A DNA stretch of 64,000 nucleotides from Microbacterium caowuchunii. Lineage in GTDB: Bacteria; Actinomycetota; Actinomycetes; Actinomycetales; Microbacteriaceae. Made by a program: the position numbers and the translations under genes. This document shows, piece after piece, positions 44,909 to 54,134 of this stretch. The stretch spans positions 2,108,001 through 2,172,000 of the forward strand of contig NZ_CP044231.1 in the NCBI RefSeq assembly GCF_008727755.1, in the 5' to 3' direction. Within the stretch, counting starts at the first letter, position 1. Each line of letters starts with the position of its first letter. The notes under the pieces were generated by a model, which worked only from the letters and a program-made list of their open reading frames with translations, was not told the DNA's origin and ran no database searches.

Positions 44909-45082
44909 GCGCACCTCCTCCGCTCGGGCGGCGGTTGCGGATCGTGCACCACGTGCCCCTGACGCGTACTTCGAGGGTAAAGGAGCCGCGCGAGGAGGGG
45001 CTCCGCCACGGCGACCGAGGAATGAACTTTCGATAACGCTTTGGTCACGCTTCCGCACGGCGGACGAGGAAGATCCGGAAAC
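44909..45082. promoter_or_regulatory. Upstream region of the aldo/keto-reductase-like gene
   Basis: On the minus strand this region contains AAAGCGTTATCGAAAG around 45030, noticeably less GC-rich than its surroundings and similar in style to LacI-family operators in front of actinobacterial sugar genes. No regulator is encoded nearby, so this is weak. Confidence 0.25.
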
Positions 45083-45121
45083 GGACGCGCCCGCCACTGC
45101 AGTGCAGTGGCGGGCGCGTCC
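45083..45121 (-). terminator. Strong hairpin terminator of pnp
   Basis: Nineteen-base perfect arms (45083-45101 and 45103-45121, starting GGACGCGCCCGCC) around a single base, starting 13 bases after the pnp stop. On the minus strand GTTTCC follows. This is among the longest perfect stems in the window. Confidence 0.85.
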
Positions 45122-45133
45122 GTGGACGACGGA

Positions 45134-47392
45134 TCAGGCGTCGACGGATGCCTCGGCACCGGCCTCCACGGCCGCCTCTTCGGCGACCGGCTCCAGGGAG
45201 AGCTTGCCGCGGTCGTCGATCTTGGTGATCTTGACCAGCAGCTTCTGACCGACCGAGAGGACGTCTTCGACGTTCTCCACACGCTTGCCGCCGGCGAGCT
45301 TGCGCACCTCGCTGACGTGCAGCAGTCCGTCCTTGCCGGGAAGCAGCGAGATGAACGCGCCGAACGTCGCGATCTTCACGACGGTGCCCAGGAACTGCTC
45401 GCCGACCTCCGGGTTGGTGGGGTTGGCGATCGCGTTCACCTGAGCGCGGGCGGCCTCGGCCGACGGACCGTCGGTCGCACCGATGTAAACGGTGCCGTCC
45501 TCCTCGATGGAGATCTGCGCGCCGGTCTCATCCTGGATCGAGTTGATCGTCTTGCCCTTCGGGCCGATCAGCTCGCCGATCTTGTCGACCGGGATCTGCA
45601 CGCTGATGACGCGCGGCGCCGTCGGCGCCATCTCGTCCGGAGCGTCGATCGCGGCGTTGAGCACGTTCAGGATGGTGAGGCGGGCGTCCCTCGCCTGCGT
45701 CAGCGCCGCCGCGAGCACCGACGACGGGATGCCGTCGAGCTTCGTGTCGAGCTGGATCGCAGTGACGAACTCGCTGGTACCGGCGACCTTGAAGTCCATG
45801 TCACCGAGAGCGTCCTCGGCACCGAGGATGTCCGTCAGCGCGGCGTAACGCGTCTGGCCGTCGACCTCGTCCGAAACCAGACCCATCGCGATGCCGGCGA
45901 CCGGTGCGCGCAGCGGCACACCGGCGTTCAGCAGCGAGAGGGTCGAGGCGCAGACCGAGCCCATCGACGTCGAGCCGTTCGAGCTCAGCGCCTCGGAAAC
46001 CTGCCGGATCGCGTAGGGGAACTCCTCGCGGCTGGGCAGCACCGGCACGAGGGCGCGCTCGGCGAGGAAGCCGTGCCCGATCTCGCGACGCTTCGGGCTG
46101 CCGACACGGCCGGTCTCACCGGTCGAGTAGGGCGGGAAGTTGTAGTGGTGCATGTACCGCTTGCTGGTGGTGGGGCTCAGCGAGTCGATCTGCTGCTCCA
46201 TCTTCAGCATGTTCAGCGTGGTGACACCCAGGATCTGGGTCTCGCCGCGCTGGAAGATGGCGGAACCGTGCACGCGCGGGATGACCTGGACCTCGGCATC
46301 GAGTGCACGGATGTCGGCGAGCCCGCGGCCGTCCATGCGGACACCCTCGGAGAGGATGCGTCCGCGGACGATCTTCTTGGTGACCGACTTGTACGCGGCA
46401 CTGAACTCCGACGCGGCGGCGGCGGGCAGCTCGCCGGCCTCCACAGCGGCGAGCAGCTCGGCCTTGACGGCCTCCTTCAGCTCGTCGTCCGCATCCTGAC
46501 GCGCGACCTTCTCGGCGATCTGGTAGATCGGGACGAGCTTGTCGTAGGCACGGCCGGCGACGAAGTCGTAGGTCTCCTGGCTGTACGGCAGGAAGACCGG
46601 GAACTGCTTGATCTCCTTCGCCGCGGTGTTCGCGACGACGTTCTGGGCGCCGACGAGCTCCTTGAGGAACGGCTTCGCGGCCTCGAGGCCCTGGGCGACG
46701 ATCTCTTCGCTCGGCTTCGTCGCGCCGGCCTTGATGAGGTCCCAGCTGTGCTCGGTGGCCTCGGCCTCGACCATCATGATCGCGACCTCTCCGTCCTCCA
46801 GCACGCGACCGGCGACGATCAGGTCGAACACGGCCTCCTGCAGCTGCTCCGCCTTCGGGAAGGCGATCCACTGATCGGGGTGCTGACCGTGGCCGGGCAT
46901 GAGCGCGAGGCGCACACCGGCGATCGGGCCGGAGAACGGCAGGCCCGAGATCTGGGTGGACAGCGACGCCGCGTTGATCGCCAGCGCGTCGTAGAACTCA
47001 CCGGGTGCGATCGAGAGCACCGTGACGACGATCTGGACCTCGTTGCGGAGGCCTTCGACGAACGACGGGCGCAGCGGGCGGTCGATGAGACGGCAGACGA
47101 GGATCGCCTCCGTGGAGGGGCGGCCCTCACGACGGAAGAACGAGCCGGGGATCTTGCCGGCGGCGTACGAGCGCTCTTCGACGTCGACGGTCAGCGGGAA
47201 GAAGTCGAAGCCTTCGCGCGGGTGCTTTCCGGCGCTGGTGGCCGAGAGGAGCATCGTCTCCTCGTCGAGGTATGCGGCAACGGCGCCCTGCGCCTGCTGC
47301 GCCAGCCGTCCGGTTTCGAACCGAACGGTGCGGGTGCCGAATCGGCCGTTGTCGAGAACGGCTTCGGCGGCAGTGATTTCCGGACCTTCCAA
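45134..47392 (-). CDS. pnp: Polynucleotide phosphorylase
   Basis: PNPase degrades RNA 3' to 5' by phosphorolysis and can also synthesise RNA tails. The 752-residue product has two RNase PH-like domains (about 10-230 and 340-560), a KH domain ([16 protein letters not shown], about residue 610) and an S1 domain near 670-740 ([20 protein letters not shown]). The start is TTG at 47392 with GGAGGG upstream; no ATG fits. The long leader (about 250 bases) with hairpins recalls autoregulated pnp genes. rpsO lies 6.4 kb upstream, separated by other genes. Confidence 0.96.
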   Translation of the reverse strand: MEGPEITAAEAVLDNGRFGTRTVRFETGRLAQQAQGAVAAYLDEETMLLSATSAGKHPREGFDFFPLTVDVEERSYAAGKIPGSFFRREGRPSTEAILVCRLIDRPLRPSFVEGLRNEVQIVVTVLSIAPGEFYDALAINAASLSTQISGLPFSGPIAGVRLALMPGHGQHPDQWIAFPKAEQLQEAVFDLIVAGRVLEDGEVAIMMVEAEATEHSWDLIKAGATKPSEEIVAQGLEAAKPFLKELVGAQNVVANTAAKEIKQFPVFLPYSQETYDFVAGRAYDKLVPIYQIAEKVARQDADDELKEAVKAELLAAVEAGELPAAAASEFSAAYKSVTKKIVRGRILSEGVRMDGRGLADIRALDAEVQVIPRVHGSAIFQRGETQILGVTTLNMLKMEQQIDSLSPTTSKRYMHHYNFPPYSTGETGRVGSPKRREIGHGFLAERALVPVLPSREEFPYAIRQVSEALSSNGSTSMGSVCASTLSLLNAGVPLRAPVAGIAMGLVSDEVDGQTRYAALTDILGAEDALGDMDFKVAGTSEFVTAIQLDTKLDGIPSSVLAAALTQARDARLTILNVLNAAIDAPDEMAPTAPRVISVQIPVDKIGELIGPKGKTINSIQDETGAQISIEEDGTVYIGATDGPSAEAARAQVNAIANPTNPEVGEQFLGTVVKIATFGAFISLLPGKDGLLHVSEVRKLAGGKRVENVEDVLSVGQKLLVKITKIDDRGKLSLEPVAEEAAVEAGAEASVDA

Positions 47393-47748
47393 GAGGTCCC
47401 TCCTTCTTTGTTTAGGCTCGCCGCCCCGTGTGGGCGACGAGCGACATGCGAAGGAGCAGGGAACAGGCAGTTATGGGCGTGCGGCAATGATCTGCAGATC
47501 GCCTGCGCTGGCCACCAGTAGAAGACCACCCGGCGGGATGCGGTGACGCATCCGTCGACGGGGAACCCACCACAGGGGACCAGCATTCCTGCCGGCCTGC
47601 TCCGTAGAGCTCGTATGTAGTTGAGCGATCGCCGGAGGCGACCACGTACACCCTATCAGCGGCACCTGTGCCGGGCCTCCCCTGGTGGCCGCCGGGACCG
47701 CCACCTATCGTGGAGCGGACGCAGCACCAACGGGAGAGGGGAACAGCG
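47393..47748. promoter_or_regulatory. pnp leader and divergent promoter region
   Basis: A 356-base region with no convincing gene. For pnp it has a TAGGGT hexamer near 47650 and hairpins at 47536-47553 (GGATGCG/CGCATCC) and 47416-47442 (GCTCGCCGCCC/GGGCGACGAGC), the latter just before the ribosome-binding site. For the plus-strand small acidic gene it has TATCGT near 47706 and GGGAGAGGGG. Hairpins in the leader would fit control by RNase cleavage and PNPase itself, as known for pnp in enterobacteria. Confidence 0.45.
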
Positions 47749-48021
47749 ATGAGCATTCCGCAGGATCCGAGCGACACCCGGTTCGATGCACGGGAGCCCG
47801 AGGTGGATGACCGCGAGATCGTGCTCGACGACGAGCGTCCGGTCGAGCCGGTCGCCGATCCGGGTCCGGGCCTGGACGATGAACGCGAAGTCGTGCTCGA
47901 TGACGAGGAAGTGCTGGAGGACACCTACAGCACGCCCGTCGATCCGGAGGAGATCGAGCTGCGCGCACAGCTGGAGCGGGAGATGCGGTTCGACGGCTTC
48001 GAGCAGGGCATCCAGGGCTGA
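47749..48021 (+). CDS. Small acidic hypothetical protein
   Basis: A 90-residue, strongly acidic protein (many Asp/Glu, for example DDREIVLDDERP and DDEREVVLDDEEVLED, two similar units). It lacks membrane segments and cysteines. The ATG at 47749 follows GGGAGAGGGG. Similar small acidic proteins occur in related actinobacteria, sometimes annotated as hypothetical only. No function can be assigned; it stands alone before the transglycosylase gene. Confidence 0.6.
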   Translation: MSIPQDPSDTRFDAREPEVDDREIVLDDERPVEPVADPGPGLDDEREVVLDDEEVLEDTYSTPVDPEEIELRAQLEREMRFDGFEQGIQG

Positions 48022-48066
48022 GCCCGTGAGCTGGCGCCCCGCACGGGGTGCGGCTAGCGTTTCGGC

Positions 48067-49269
48067 ATGCCTGATTCCGCGCGGCCGACCCGACACCGGG
48101 TGCGCACCCCGGGCGTGCTGCTGACGCTGGGGATCACGCTCGGCGCGCTGCTGACCGGCGCGCCTCCGGCGCAGGCTGCCGACACGCCGTCCTGGGCGGA
48201 CGTCGAGTCCGCCCAGGCCGATCAGACGCAGGCGCGCTCGGTCGCCACGCGGATCGAGGCGGCATTGGCGGACGCGGAGAAGACGGCGGCCGCGGCCTCG
48301 CGCTCCGCCCTGGAGGCGTCCGCCAATGCGACCTCTGCCCGGGCCGCGGCGGAAGCAGCGGCCACCCGTGCCGCGGAACTCGAGGCGGGAGCGACCGTCG
48401 CCGAGGAACGGCTCGACCAGGCGCGCCACGAACTCGGCGGGTTCGCGTCGCGCCTGTACCGCACACACACCGACGGACCACTGGTGGCCCGACTCCTCAC
48501 CTCCGCCGAGCCGGAGTCCCTCCTGGCCCGCCTCGGCCTCCTGGACAAACTCACCGGCACGTGGGCACGGACGGCGGCGACCGCCGGCCAGGACGCCCTG
48601 ACCGCACGCTCACTGCGGGACCAGGCCCGGCTCGCCTCGGCCGCACGGGACGACGCCGCGAGTACCGCGGAGCGCACCGCCGCCGAGGCACAGCTCGCCG
48701 CCGATACCGAGAGCGCACTGCTCACGGCGGTACAGGACCAGGTGTCCGAGCTCTACGCCCAGCTCGCCGCGCTCCGGGAGACCACCGCCGACGTGGAGCG
48801 ACGCTATCGGCTCGCCCGACAGGTCGCCGCCCAGCCCGCACCGTCCGGCGGCGGGTCGGCGGCGACGAACCCGCCGGCTCCCGGGGGGCCGGCAACCGGC
48901 GGCGGGACACCGGTGGCACCCTCCCCCGCTCCGGGCGGACCGCCCACCTACGGGGTGTCCGTCGATCCGGCGGGGGCGCGCGAGTACGCCCGCGGCGCCA
49001 TCGGCGCGTACGGGTGGGGGGATGATCAGTTCGGCTGTCTGGTGCTCCTGTGGAACCGTGAATCCGGATGGCGCGCGAACGCTCTGAACCCCTCGAGCGG
49101 TGCCTACGGCATCCCGCAGGCGCTCCCTGCCGAGAAGATGGCCGCCGCCGGAGCGGACTGGCGGACCAACGGGAACACGCAGGTGAACTGGGGACTGTCC
49201 TACATCCGGTCGCGTTACGGCTCCCCGTGCGCGGCCTGGGACCATTCCCAGCGCGTCGGCTGGTACTGA
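48067..49269 (+). CDS. Secreted coiled-coil protein with lytic-transglycosylase-like domain
   Basis: A 400-residue exported protein. The signal peptide ends near AQA-AD (about residue 37). Residues about 40-250 are Ala-rich coiled coil like NlpC/P60-associated PcsB or RipA N-termini. A Pro/Gly linker follows (about 258-300). The C-terminal 90 residues contain WNRESGWRANALNPSSGAYG, where Glu332 is in the position of the catalytic Glu of lytic transglycosylases. It probably remodels peptidoglycan. The ATG lies six bases after TAGCGT (48055-48060). Confidence 0.82.
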   Translation: MPDSARPTRHRVRTPGVLLTLGITLGALLTGAPPAQAADTPSWADVESAQADQTQARSVATRIEAALADAEKTAAAASRSALEASANATSARAAAEAAATRAAELEAGATVAEERLDQARHELGGFASRLYRTHTDGPLVARLLTSAEPESLLARLGLLDKLTGTWARTAATAGQDALTARSLRDQARLASAARDDAASTAERTAAEAQLAADTESALLTAVQDQVSELYAQLAALRETTADVERRYRLARQVAAQPAPSGGGSAATNPPAPGGPATGGGTPVAPSPAPGGPPTYGVSVDPAGAREYARGAIGAYGWGDDQFGCLVLLWNRESGWRANALNPSSGAYGIPQALPAEKMAAAGADWRTNGNTQVNWGLSYIRSRYGSPCAAWDHSQRVGWY

Positions 49270-49285
49270 GCGGTCCCGCCCGCGC

Positions 49286-49348
49286 CGCAGAACGCGACGG
49301 ACTCCGCAGCATCCCGGAGAGGACGTGCGGAGTCCGTGCGATTCTGCG
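49286..49348. terminator. Long interrupted hairpin between converging genes
   Basis: Arms CGCAGAA-N4-ACGGACTCCGCA (49286-49308) and TGCGGAGTCCGT-N4-TTCTGCG (49326-49348) pair with a four-base internal loop and enclose a 17-base loop. It lies between the transglycosylase-like gene and the FMN reductase gene and probably terminates both. Confidence 0.7.
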
Positions 49349-49380
49349 AAGGGAGCACCCGCGGGGGATGCGCCCGCACG

Positions 49381-50025
49381 CTAGTTGTCGGCGAGACCGC
49401 CGAGCAGATGGCCGAACGAGCGTCCGTCGCCGAGGTAGGACGCCGGGTCGAACGGATCGGATGCGGCCGCCGGCTCGCGCCGTGCCACGGCGTCCGCGAG
49501 TTCCCGCGCCGCCTTCTCGATGCGCTCCGACAGGGGTGCGACCTCGTCGCCCGTCCCGCCCCAGTCGGAGGATGCGGCGAACACACCGGTCGACATCGCG
49601 TCCGCATGGAGGTAGGCCAGCAGGGGCCGGATGGCGTAGTCGATCGCCAGCGAATGCCGGGGCGTGCCCGCATTCGCACCGATGAGCACCGGCGTCCCGC
49701 GCAGCGCGTCCGGGTCGAGCACGTCGATGAACGACTTGAACAGGCCGGAGTAGCTCGTGGAGAAGATGGGGGTGACCAGGATCACGGCATCCGCGGACAC
49801 CACCGTGTTGATCATCGTCTCCAGCGCCGGCGGCGCGAACCCGGTCAGGAGGTTGTTCGTGATGTCGTGCGCGTAGTCGCGCAGCTCGAACACATCCGCC
49901 TCCACCGAGATCCCCCGGCCGTCCAGCTCCCGCACCGTGGCGGTCAGCATCCGGTCCGCCAGCATGCGCGTGGAGGACGGGTTGGAGAGGCCGGCGGAGA
50001 CCACGGCGATCCGCCGGGCGCTCAT
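49381..50025 (-). CDS. NADPH-dependent FMN reductase (CE1759 type)
   Basis: A 214-residue flavodoxin-fold reductase. The FMN-phosphate loop is SAGLSNPSSTRMLAD near residues 10-24, with VTPIFSTSYSGLFKSFIDVL in the flavin region. It belongs with CE1759-like reductases that are found next to a luciferase-like monooxygenase. The ATG overlaps the stop of that gene (ATGA), so the reductase most likely supplies reduced FMN to it. Confidence 0.88.
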   Translation of the reverse strand: MSARRIAVVSAGLSNPSSTRMLADRMLTATVRELDGRGISVEADVFELRDYAHDITNNLLTGFAPPALETMINTVVSADAVILVTPIFSTSYSGLFKSFIDVLDPDALRGTPVLIGANAGTPRHSLAIDYAIRPLLAYLHADAMSTGVFAASSDWGGTGDEVAPLSERIEKAARELADAVARREPAAASDPFDPASYLGDGRSFGHLLGGLADN

Positions 50026-51254
50026 GACGCACTCCGTGCGGCCGCGGCGCCGAACGCGGACCCGGCGGGCTGCGGAGCGTCCTGATAGGGGGATCCGCTC
50101 GTCAGGTTGTCGCCGCGGTTCGGCCGAGGACGCGCCTCGCGGGCGGGCCCGTCCCCGTAGGCGGCGCGCACGAGCGAGGCATGGGTCGGCGCGTCCGGCA
50201 CCGTCTCCGGACGGTTCGCGTCCAGCTCGCGCCGCAGCACCGGGACGACCTCGCCGCCCAGGATGTCGAGCTGCTCGAGCACCGTCTTCAGCGGCAGGCC
50301 GGCGTGGTCCATCAGGAAGAGCTGGCGCTGGTAGTCGCCGAAGAGGTCGCGCATGCCCGCGTAGCGGTCGATGACCTGCTGGGGCGATCCCACCGTCAGG
50401 GGCGTCATCTCGGTGAAGTCCTCCATGGCGGGGCCATGGCCGTAGACGGGTGCGTTGTCGAAGTACGGGCGGAATTCCCGCACCGCGTCCTGGGAGTTCG
50501 CGCGCATGAACACCTGGCCGCCGATGCCGACGATCGCCTGCTCGGGGGTGCCGTGACCGTAGTGGGCATAGCGCTGCCGGTAGAGCCCGATGAGGCGCTG
50601 ATAGTGCTCCGCGGGCCAGAAGATGTTGTTCGCGAAGAACCCGTCGCCGTAGTACGCGGCCTGCTCGGCGATCTCCGGGGTGCGGATCGAGCCGTGCCAG
50701 ACGAACGGCGCGACGCCGTCAAGCGGACGCGGGGTGGAGGTGAACCCCTGCAGCGGAGTGCGGAACTTCCCCTCCCAGTCCACGACGTCCTCGCGCCACA
50801 GCTTGTGCAGCAGCGCGTAGTTCTCCAGCGCCAGCGGCAGGCCCTGCCGGATGTCCTTGCCGAACCAGGGGTACACCGGACCGGTGTTGCCCCGGCCCAG
50901 CATCAGGTCGACCCGGCCCCCCGAGACGTGCTGCAGCATCGCGTAGTCCTCGGCGATCTTCACCGGGTCGTTCGTCGTGATCAGCGTCGTCGCGGTCGAC
51001 AGCACCAGGTGTTCGGTCTGGGCGGCGATGTAGGCGAGCGTCGTGGTGGGCGACGACGACCAGAAGGGGGGATTGTGGTGCTCACCGAGCGCGAAGACGT
51101 CCAGGCCCACCTCCTCGGCGTGCTTGGCGATCGTGAGCGTGTCACGGATCCGCTCGGCCTCGCTCGGGGTGCGGCCGGTCGTCGGGTCCTGCGTGATGTC
51201 GCTCACGGTGAAGATGCCGAACTGCATGCTCTGGCCGGTGGTGCTCTCGTTCAC
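50022..51254 (-). CDS. Luciferase-like flavin-dependent oxidoreductase (CE1758 type)
   Basis: A protein of about 410 residues with the bacterial luciferase-like TIM barrel: DVFALGEHHNPPFWSSSP, TATTLITTNDPVKIAEDYAMLQHVSGGRVDLMLGRGN, and WHGSIRTPE. It is the CE1758-type partner of the adjacent FMN reductase. The C-terminal 50 residues are Pro/Arg/Ala-rich. Start codons at 51254 (GTG), 51227 (ATG) and 51284 are possible; GGAAGAG favours 51254. Substrate unknown. Confidence 0.85.
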   Translation of the reverse strand: MNESTTGQSMQFGIFTVSDITQDPTTGRTPSEAERIRDTLTIAKHAEEVGLDVFALGEHHNPPFWSSSPTTTLAYIAAQTEHLVLSTATTLITTNDPVKIAEDYAMLQHVSGGRVDLMLGRGNTGPVYPWFGKDIRQGLPLALENYALLHKLWREDVVDWEGKFRTPLQGFTSTPRPLDGVAPFVWHGSIRTPEIAEQAAYYGDGFFANNIFWPAEHYQRLIGLYRQRYAHYGHGTPEQAIVGIGGQVFMRANSQDAVREFRPYFDNAPVYGHGPAMEDFTEMTPLTVGSPQQVIDRYAGMRDLFGDYQRQLFLMDHAGLPLKTVLEQLDILGGEVVPVLRRELDANRPETVPDAPTHASLVRAAYGDGPAREARPRPNRGDNLTSGSPYQDAPQPAGSAFGAAAARSAS

Positions 51255-51399
51255 GATCTCTTCCGCTCCCGGGTGCCGCAGCATCCGTTTCTATGCAGGT
51301 GAATATACATGCTCCAACACCGTCCGCTCCAGGTTATTCCCGCCGGTCCGGGACCCCCGGTCCAGCGCAACCCTGCCCGCCCCGCGCGCGGCGCGGCGG

Positions 51400-51405
51400 T
51401 AATGT
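51400..51405 (+). promoter_or_regulatory. Candidate -10 element of the acyltransferase gene
   Basis: TAATGT ends six bases before the ATG at 51412, again the leaderless layout. Confidence 0.4.
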
Positions 51406-51411
51406 CGGGCG

Positions 51412-52554
51412 ATGACCATCCCCCCCGACACCGCCTCCGCCGCCGCCGTGCGGCCCCGCGAGCGCGTGCCGTTCTGGGACAACGCGCGCTTCGCCTGCAT
51501 CGTGCTCGTGGTGCTCGGGCACGCCGTCCAGCGGCTGATCTACGACTCCGACGTCGCCCTGGCGCTCTATCTGGTCGTGTACGCGTTCCACATGCCCGCC
51601 TTCGCGCTGATCTCCGGGTACTTCTCCAAAGCAGGGACGCCCGGCAGACGACAGATGGCCAGGGTGATCACCGACATCGTCGTCCCGTACTTCATCTTCG
51701 AGACCCTGTGGACCGTGACCAAGTGGCTCGTGGAGGGCAGCGCCAACCCGAATCCCACCCAGCCGTCCTGGACCCTGTGGTTCCTGCTGGCCCTCGGCAT
51801 CTTCCGGCTGGTGCTCCCCTATCTCGCTCTGCTGCGCTGGCCGCTGCTCTGGGCGGCCGTCGTCTCCGTCGGCGTCGGCTACCTCCCCAACGTCGATTCC
51901 ACGCTCTCGCTGTCGCGCACGCTGGGACTGCTCTTCTTCTTCACTCTCGGCTGGTGGCTGCGCGAGCGGGATGTGGTCGCCCGGCTGGGGCTCCTCCGAC
52001 ACCGGCCGTGGTGGGTCCCGGCGAGCGCCGTGGCCGTCCTCGTCGCCGCCGGCGTCGTGGCGTGGGTGTTCGTCGATCGGTGGCGGGAGATGGACCTGCG
52101 GGCTTGGCTCTTCTACGACGAGTCCTACGCGGCACTGGGCGGCACCACCTGGTGGGCCGGTGCGGTGCGGCTGGCTCTCATCGCGGTGGCGCTGCTGCTG
52201 AGCACCGCCTTCTTCGCCCTGCTGCCGCGCTCCACCCGATGGTGGACCCACTTCGGGCAGTACACGATGTACGTCTACCTGCTGCACTCCTTCGTGCTCT
52301 ACCCGTTCCGCGAGTCCGGCATCCTGCGCGGACTGGACCCCACCTGGTTCTGGCTGCCCGTCGTCGTGGTCGCGGCGGTGCTCATCGCGCTCGGCCTCGC
52401 GACCAAACCCGTGCGTCGCGTCTTCCGGCCCCTCGTCGAGCCGCGCTGGCCCTGGCTCTTCGCCGATCCGCAGCTCGCCGCACGGGAGGGGCACCGGAGC
52501 GATCCGACCGGTTCCCGCCGGCCCGCGCAGGAGCCGCCACCCCGGGCCGGATGA
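51412..52554 (+). CDS. Acyltransferase family 3 membrane protein
   Basis: A 380-residue protein with about ten membrane helices of the acyltransferase-3 (OafA/YrhL-like) family. Helix 1 carries FWDNARFACIVLVVLGHAVQR with the conserved His, and the next loop has YAFHMPAFALISGYFSK. The C-terminus is a hydrophilic Pro/Arg-rich tail. Members O-acylate sugars of cell-envelope polymers. The specific substrate is unknown. It is divergent from the luciferase-like gene. Confidence 0.85.
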   Translation: MTIPPDTASAAAVRPRERVPFWDNARFACIVLVVLGHAVQRLIYDSDVALALYLVVYAFHMPAFALISGYFSKAGTPGRRQMARVITDIVVPYFIFETLWTVTKWLVEGSANPNPTQPSWTLWFLLALGIFRLVLPYLALLRWPLLWAAVVSVGVGYLPNVDSTLSLSRTLGLLFFFTLGWWLRERDVVARLGLLRHRPWWVPASAVAVLVAAGVVAWVFVDRWREMDLRAWLFYDESYAALGGTTWWAGAVRLALIAVALLLSTAFFALLPRSTRWWTHFGQYTMYVYLLHSFVLYPFRESGILRGLDPTWFWLPVVVVAAVLIALGLATKPVRRVFRPLVEPRWPWLFADPQLAAREGHRSDPTGSRRPAQEPPPRAG

Positions 52555-52606
52555 CCTCCTCTGCAACATTTCCTCCGTCGCGCTCCCGGCCGCGTACGGT
52601 CGAAGG

Positions 52607-53617
52607 GTGAGCACGTTGAATCTGCCTGTCCTGGACATGTCCCGACTCGCCGAAGGCCCGGAAGCGGCCGAGTCGTTCCGCGCCGATCTGCGGGCCGCGA
52701 CGCACGAGGTGGGCTTCTTCTACCTCGTCGGCACCGGCATCCCACCCCGGCTCGAGGAACGGCTCCTGGAGTCCGCGCGCGAGTTCTTCGCCCTGCCCGA
52801 GGCGGACAAGCTCGCCATCGAGAACATCAACAGCCCGCACTTCCGCGGGTACACCCGCACCGGCGGCGAGCGCACCCAGGGGCGCATCGACTGGCGCGAG
52901 CAGATCGACATCGGTCCCGAGGAGGCCGCGGTCACGGACCCGGATGCCCCGCCCTACACGCGGCTCATCGGGCCGAACCTGTGGCCGGCCGCCCAGCCGG
53001 GCTTGCAGGAGGTCGTGTCGGAGTGGCACGCCCGTCTCACCGAGATCTCCCGCACGCTCCTGCGCGAGTGGGCGCAGGCGCTCGGGGCGGACCGGGACTT
53101 CTTCGAACGCCACTTCGGCAACCCGTCCACGTTGATCAAGATCGTCCGCTACCCGGGGAAAGAGGACCCCACCCCGCAGCAGGGCGTGGGAGCGCACAAG
53201 GACTTCGGCGTGCTGACGCTGCTGTGGGTCGAACCCGGCAAGGGCGGACTTCAGGTCGAACGCGACGGCGAATGGGTCGACGCACCTCCCGTCCCGGGCT
53301 CGTTCGTGGTGAACATCGGCGAGATGCTGGAGTACGCCACCCAGGGCTACCTCATCGCGACGAACCACCGGGTGATCTCCCCGAAGTTCCCCGACGACCG
53401 CATCTCGGTCCCGTTCTTCTTCAGCCCGTCCCTGGACACCACACTCCCGCTGATCGAGCTTCCCGAGGAGCTGGCCGCCGCGGCCCGCGGCGTCACGCAG
53501 GACCCGAACAACCGCATCCACTCGGTCTACGGCGAGAACGCGCTGAAGTCCCGGCTGCGCGCGCACCCGGATGTCGCCGCCATCCACCACGCCGATCTGC
53601 TCGCCCCCCAGCCCTGA
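52607..53617 (+). CDS. Isopenicillin-N-synthase-like 2-oxoglutarate/Fe(II) dioxygenase
   Basis: A 336-residue oxygenase. The N-terminal DIOX_N part contains HEVGFFYLVGTGI; the catalytic jelly roll has the iron triad H197-x-D199 (GAHKDFG) and H254 (TNHRV), and R265-x-S267 for binding 2-oxoglutarate. Similar bacterial enzymes are of unknown function; a role in antibiotic synthesis should not be inferred from the family name. The GTG at 52607 lies six bases after TACGGT. It ends 33 bases before a C-rich stretch and compound repeats. Confidence 0.88.
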   Translation: MSTLNLPVLDMSRLAEGPEAAESFRADLRAATHEVGFFYLVGTGIPPRLEERLLESAREFFALPEADKLAIENINSPHFRGYTRTGGERTQGRIDWREQIDIGPEEAAVTDPDAPPYTRLIGPNLWPAAQPGLQEVVSEWHARLTEISRTLLREWAQALGADRDFFERHFGNPSTLIKIVRYPGKEDPTPQQGVGAHKDFGVLTLLWVEPGKGGLQVERDGEWVDAPPVPGSFVVNIGEMLEYATQGYLIATNHRVISPKFPDDRISVPFFFSPSLDTTLPLIELPEELAAAARGVTQDPNNRIHSVYGENALKSRLRAHPDVAAIHHADLLAPQP

Positions 53618-53621
53618 CCCC

Positions 53622-53650
53622 GCTCCCTCCCCCCTCCCCCCTCCCCCCTC
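53622..53650. repeat. C-run tract (G-quadruplex potential on the minus strand)
   Basis: Three runs of five or six C separated by CT steps, with a shorter run before them, directly follow the dioxygenase gene. The minus strand therefore has four G-runs that could form a quadruplex. Confidence 0.7.
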
Positions 53651-53656
53651 TTTACG

Positions 53657-53735
53657 CGACCCACCCCTTTCTCGCCGACCCACCCCTGCAGCTGCGGCTG
53701 GAAAAGGGGTGGGTCGGCACTGAAGGGGTGGGTCG
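53657..53735. repeat. Compound inverted repeat built from four 12-mers
   Basis: CGACCCACCCCT occurs at 53657 and 53676, and its reverse complement AGGGGTGGGTCG at 53705 and 53724. Both pairs are spaced 19 bases apart, so the whole element is symmetric. It lies between converging genes next to a separate terminator hairpin. Confidence 0.8.
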
Positions 53736-53750
53736 GCGGCGGGAAACGAC

Positions 53751-53781
53751 GAAGGCCGCCCCACACCGTGGGGCGGCCTTC
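53751..53781. terminator. Bidirectional hairpin terminator after rpsO
   Basis: Perfect 14-base arms GAAGGCCGCCCCAC and GTGGGGCGGCCTTC around an ACC loop, 28 bases past the rpsO stop on the minus strand. GTCGTTTCC follows on that strand. Confidence 0.8.
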
Positions 53782-53808
53782 GGAGAAAGCGATATACGCG
53801 GATGCGAC

Positions 53809-54078
53809 TTATCGGCGCAGTCCGAGACGCTCGATCAGCGAGCGGTAACGCGCGATGTCGATGTCCTGGAGGTAGCCGAGCAGACGACGGCGCTGACCGA
53901 CCATCAGGAACAGACCACGACGCGAGTGGTGGTCGTGCTTGTGCTCCTTCAGGTGCTCAGTGAGGTCCTTGATGCGCTGCGTCAGCATCGCGACCTGCAC
54001 CTCGGGGGATCCGGTGTCACCGGGGTGCGTTGCGTACTCTTCGATGATCGCCTTCTTGGCGTCTGCTTCAAGTGCCAT
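53809..54078 (-). CDS. rpsO: 30S ribosomal protein S15
   Basis: The 89-residue S15 binds the central domain of 16S rRNA early in assembly. All parts are conserved: the N-terminal [38 protein letters not shown], and [24 protein letters not shown]. The ATG at 54078 follows AAAGGGG. In most bacteria rpsO is directly upstream of pnp; here six genes lie between them. Confidence 0.97.
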   Translation of the reverse strand: MALEADAKKAIIEEYATHPGDTGSPEVQVAMLTQRIKDLTEHLKEHKHDHHSRRGLFLMVGQRRRLLGYLQDIDIARYRSLIERLGLRR

Positions 54079-54134
54079 AGATTCGATCCCCTTTCGTCCT
54101 GTTGCGCGGCGCCCGACGCCTGATGCGTGGGCTC

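Noticed and set aside
47191..47586. A 131-codon minus-strand frame beginning in the pnp leader and overlapping pnp
   Set aside because: It overlaps pnp out of frame, has no recognisable domain, and the leader hairpins explain the sequence better.
52607..53617. A beta-lactam biosynthesis gene
   Set aside because: Only the generic isopenicillin-N-synthase-like dioxygenase fold is present, with no ACV synthetase or related genes nearby.
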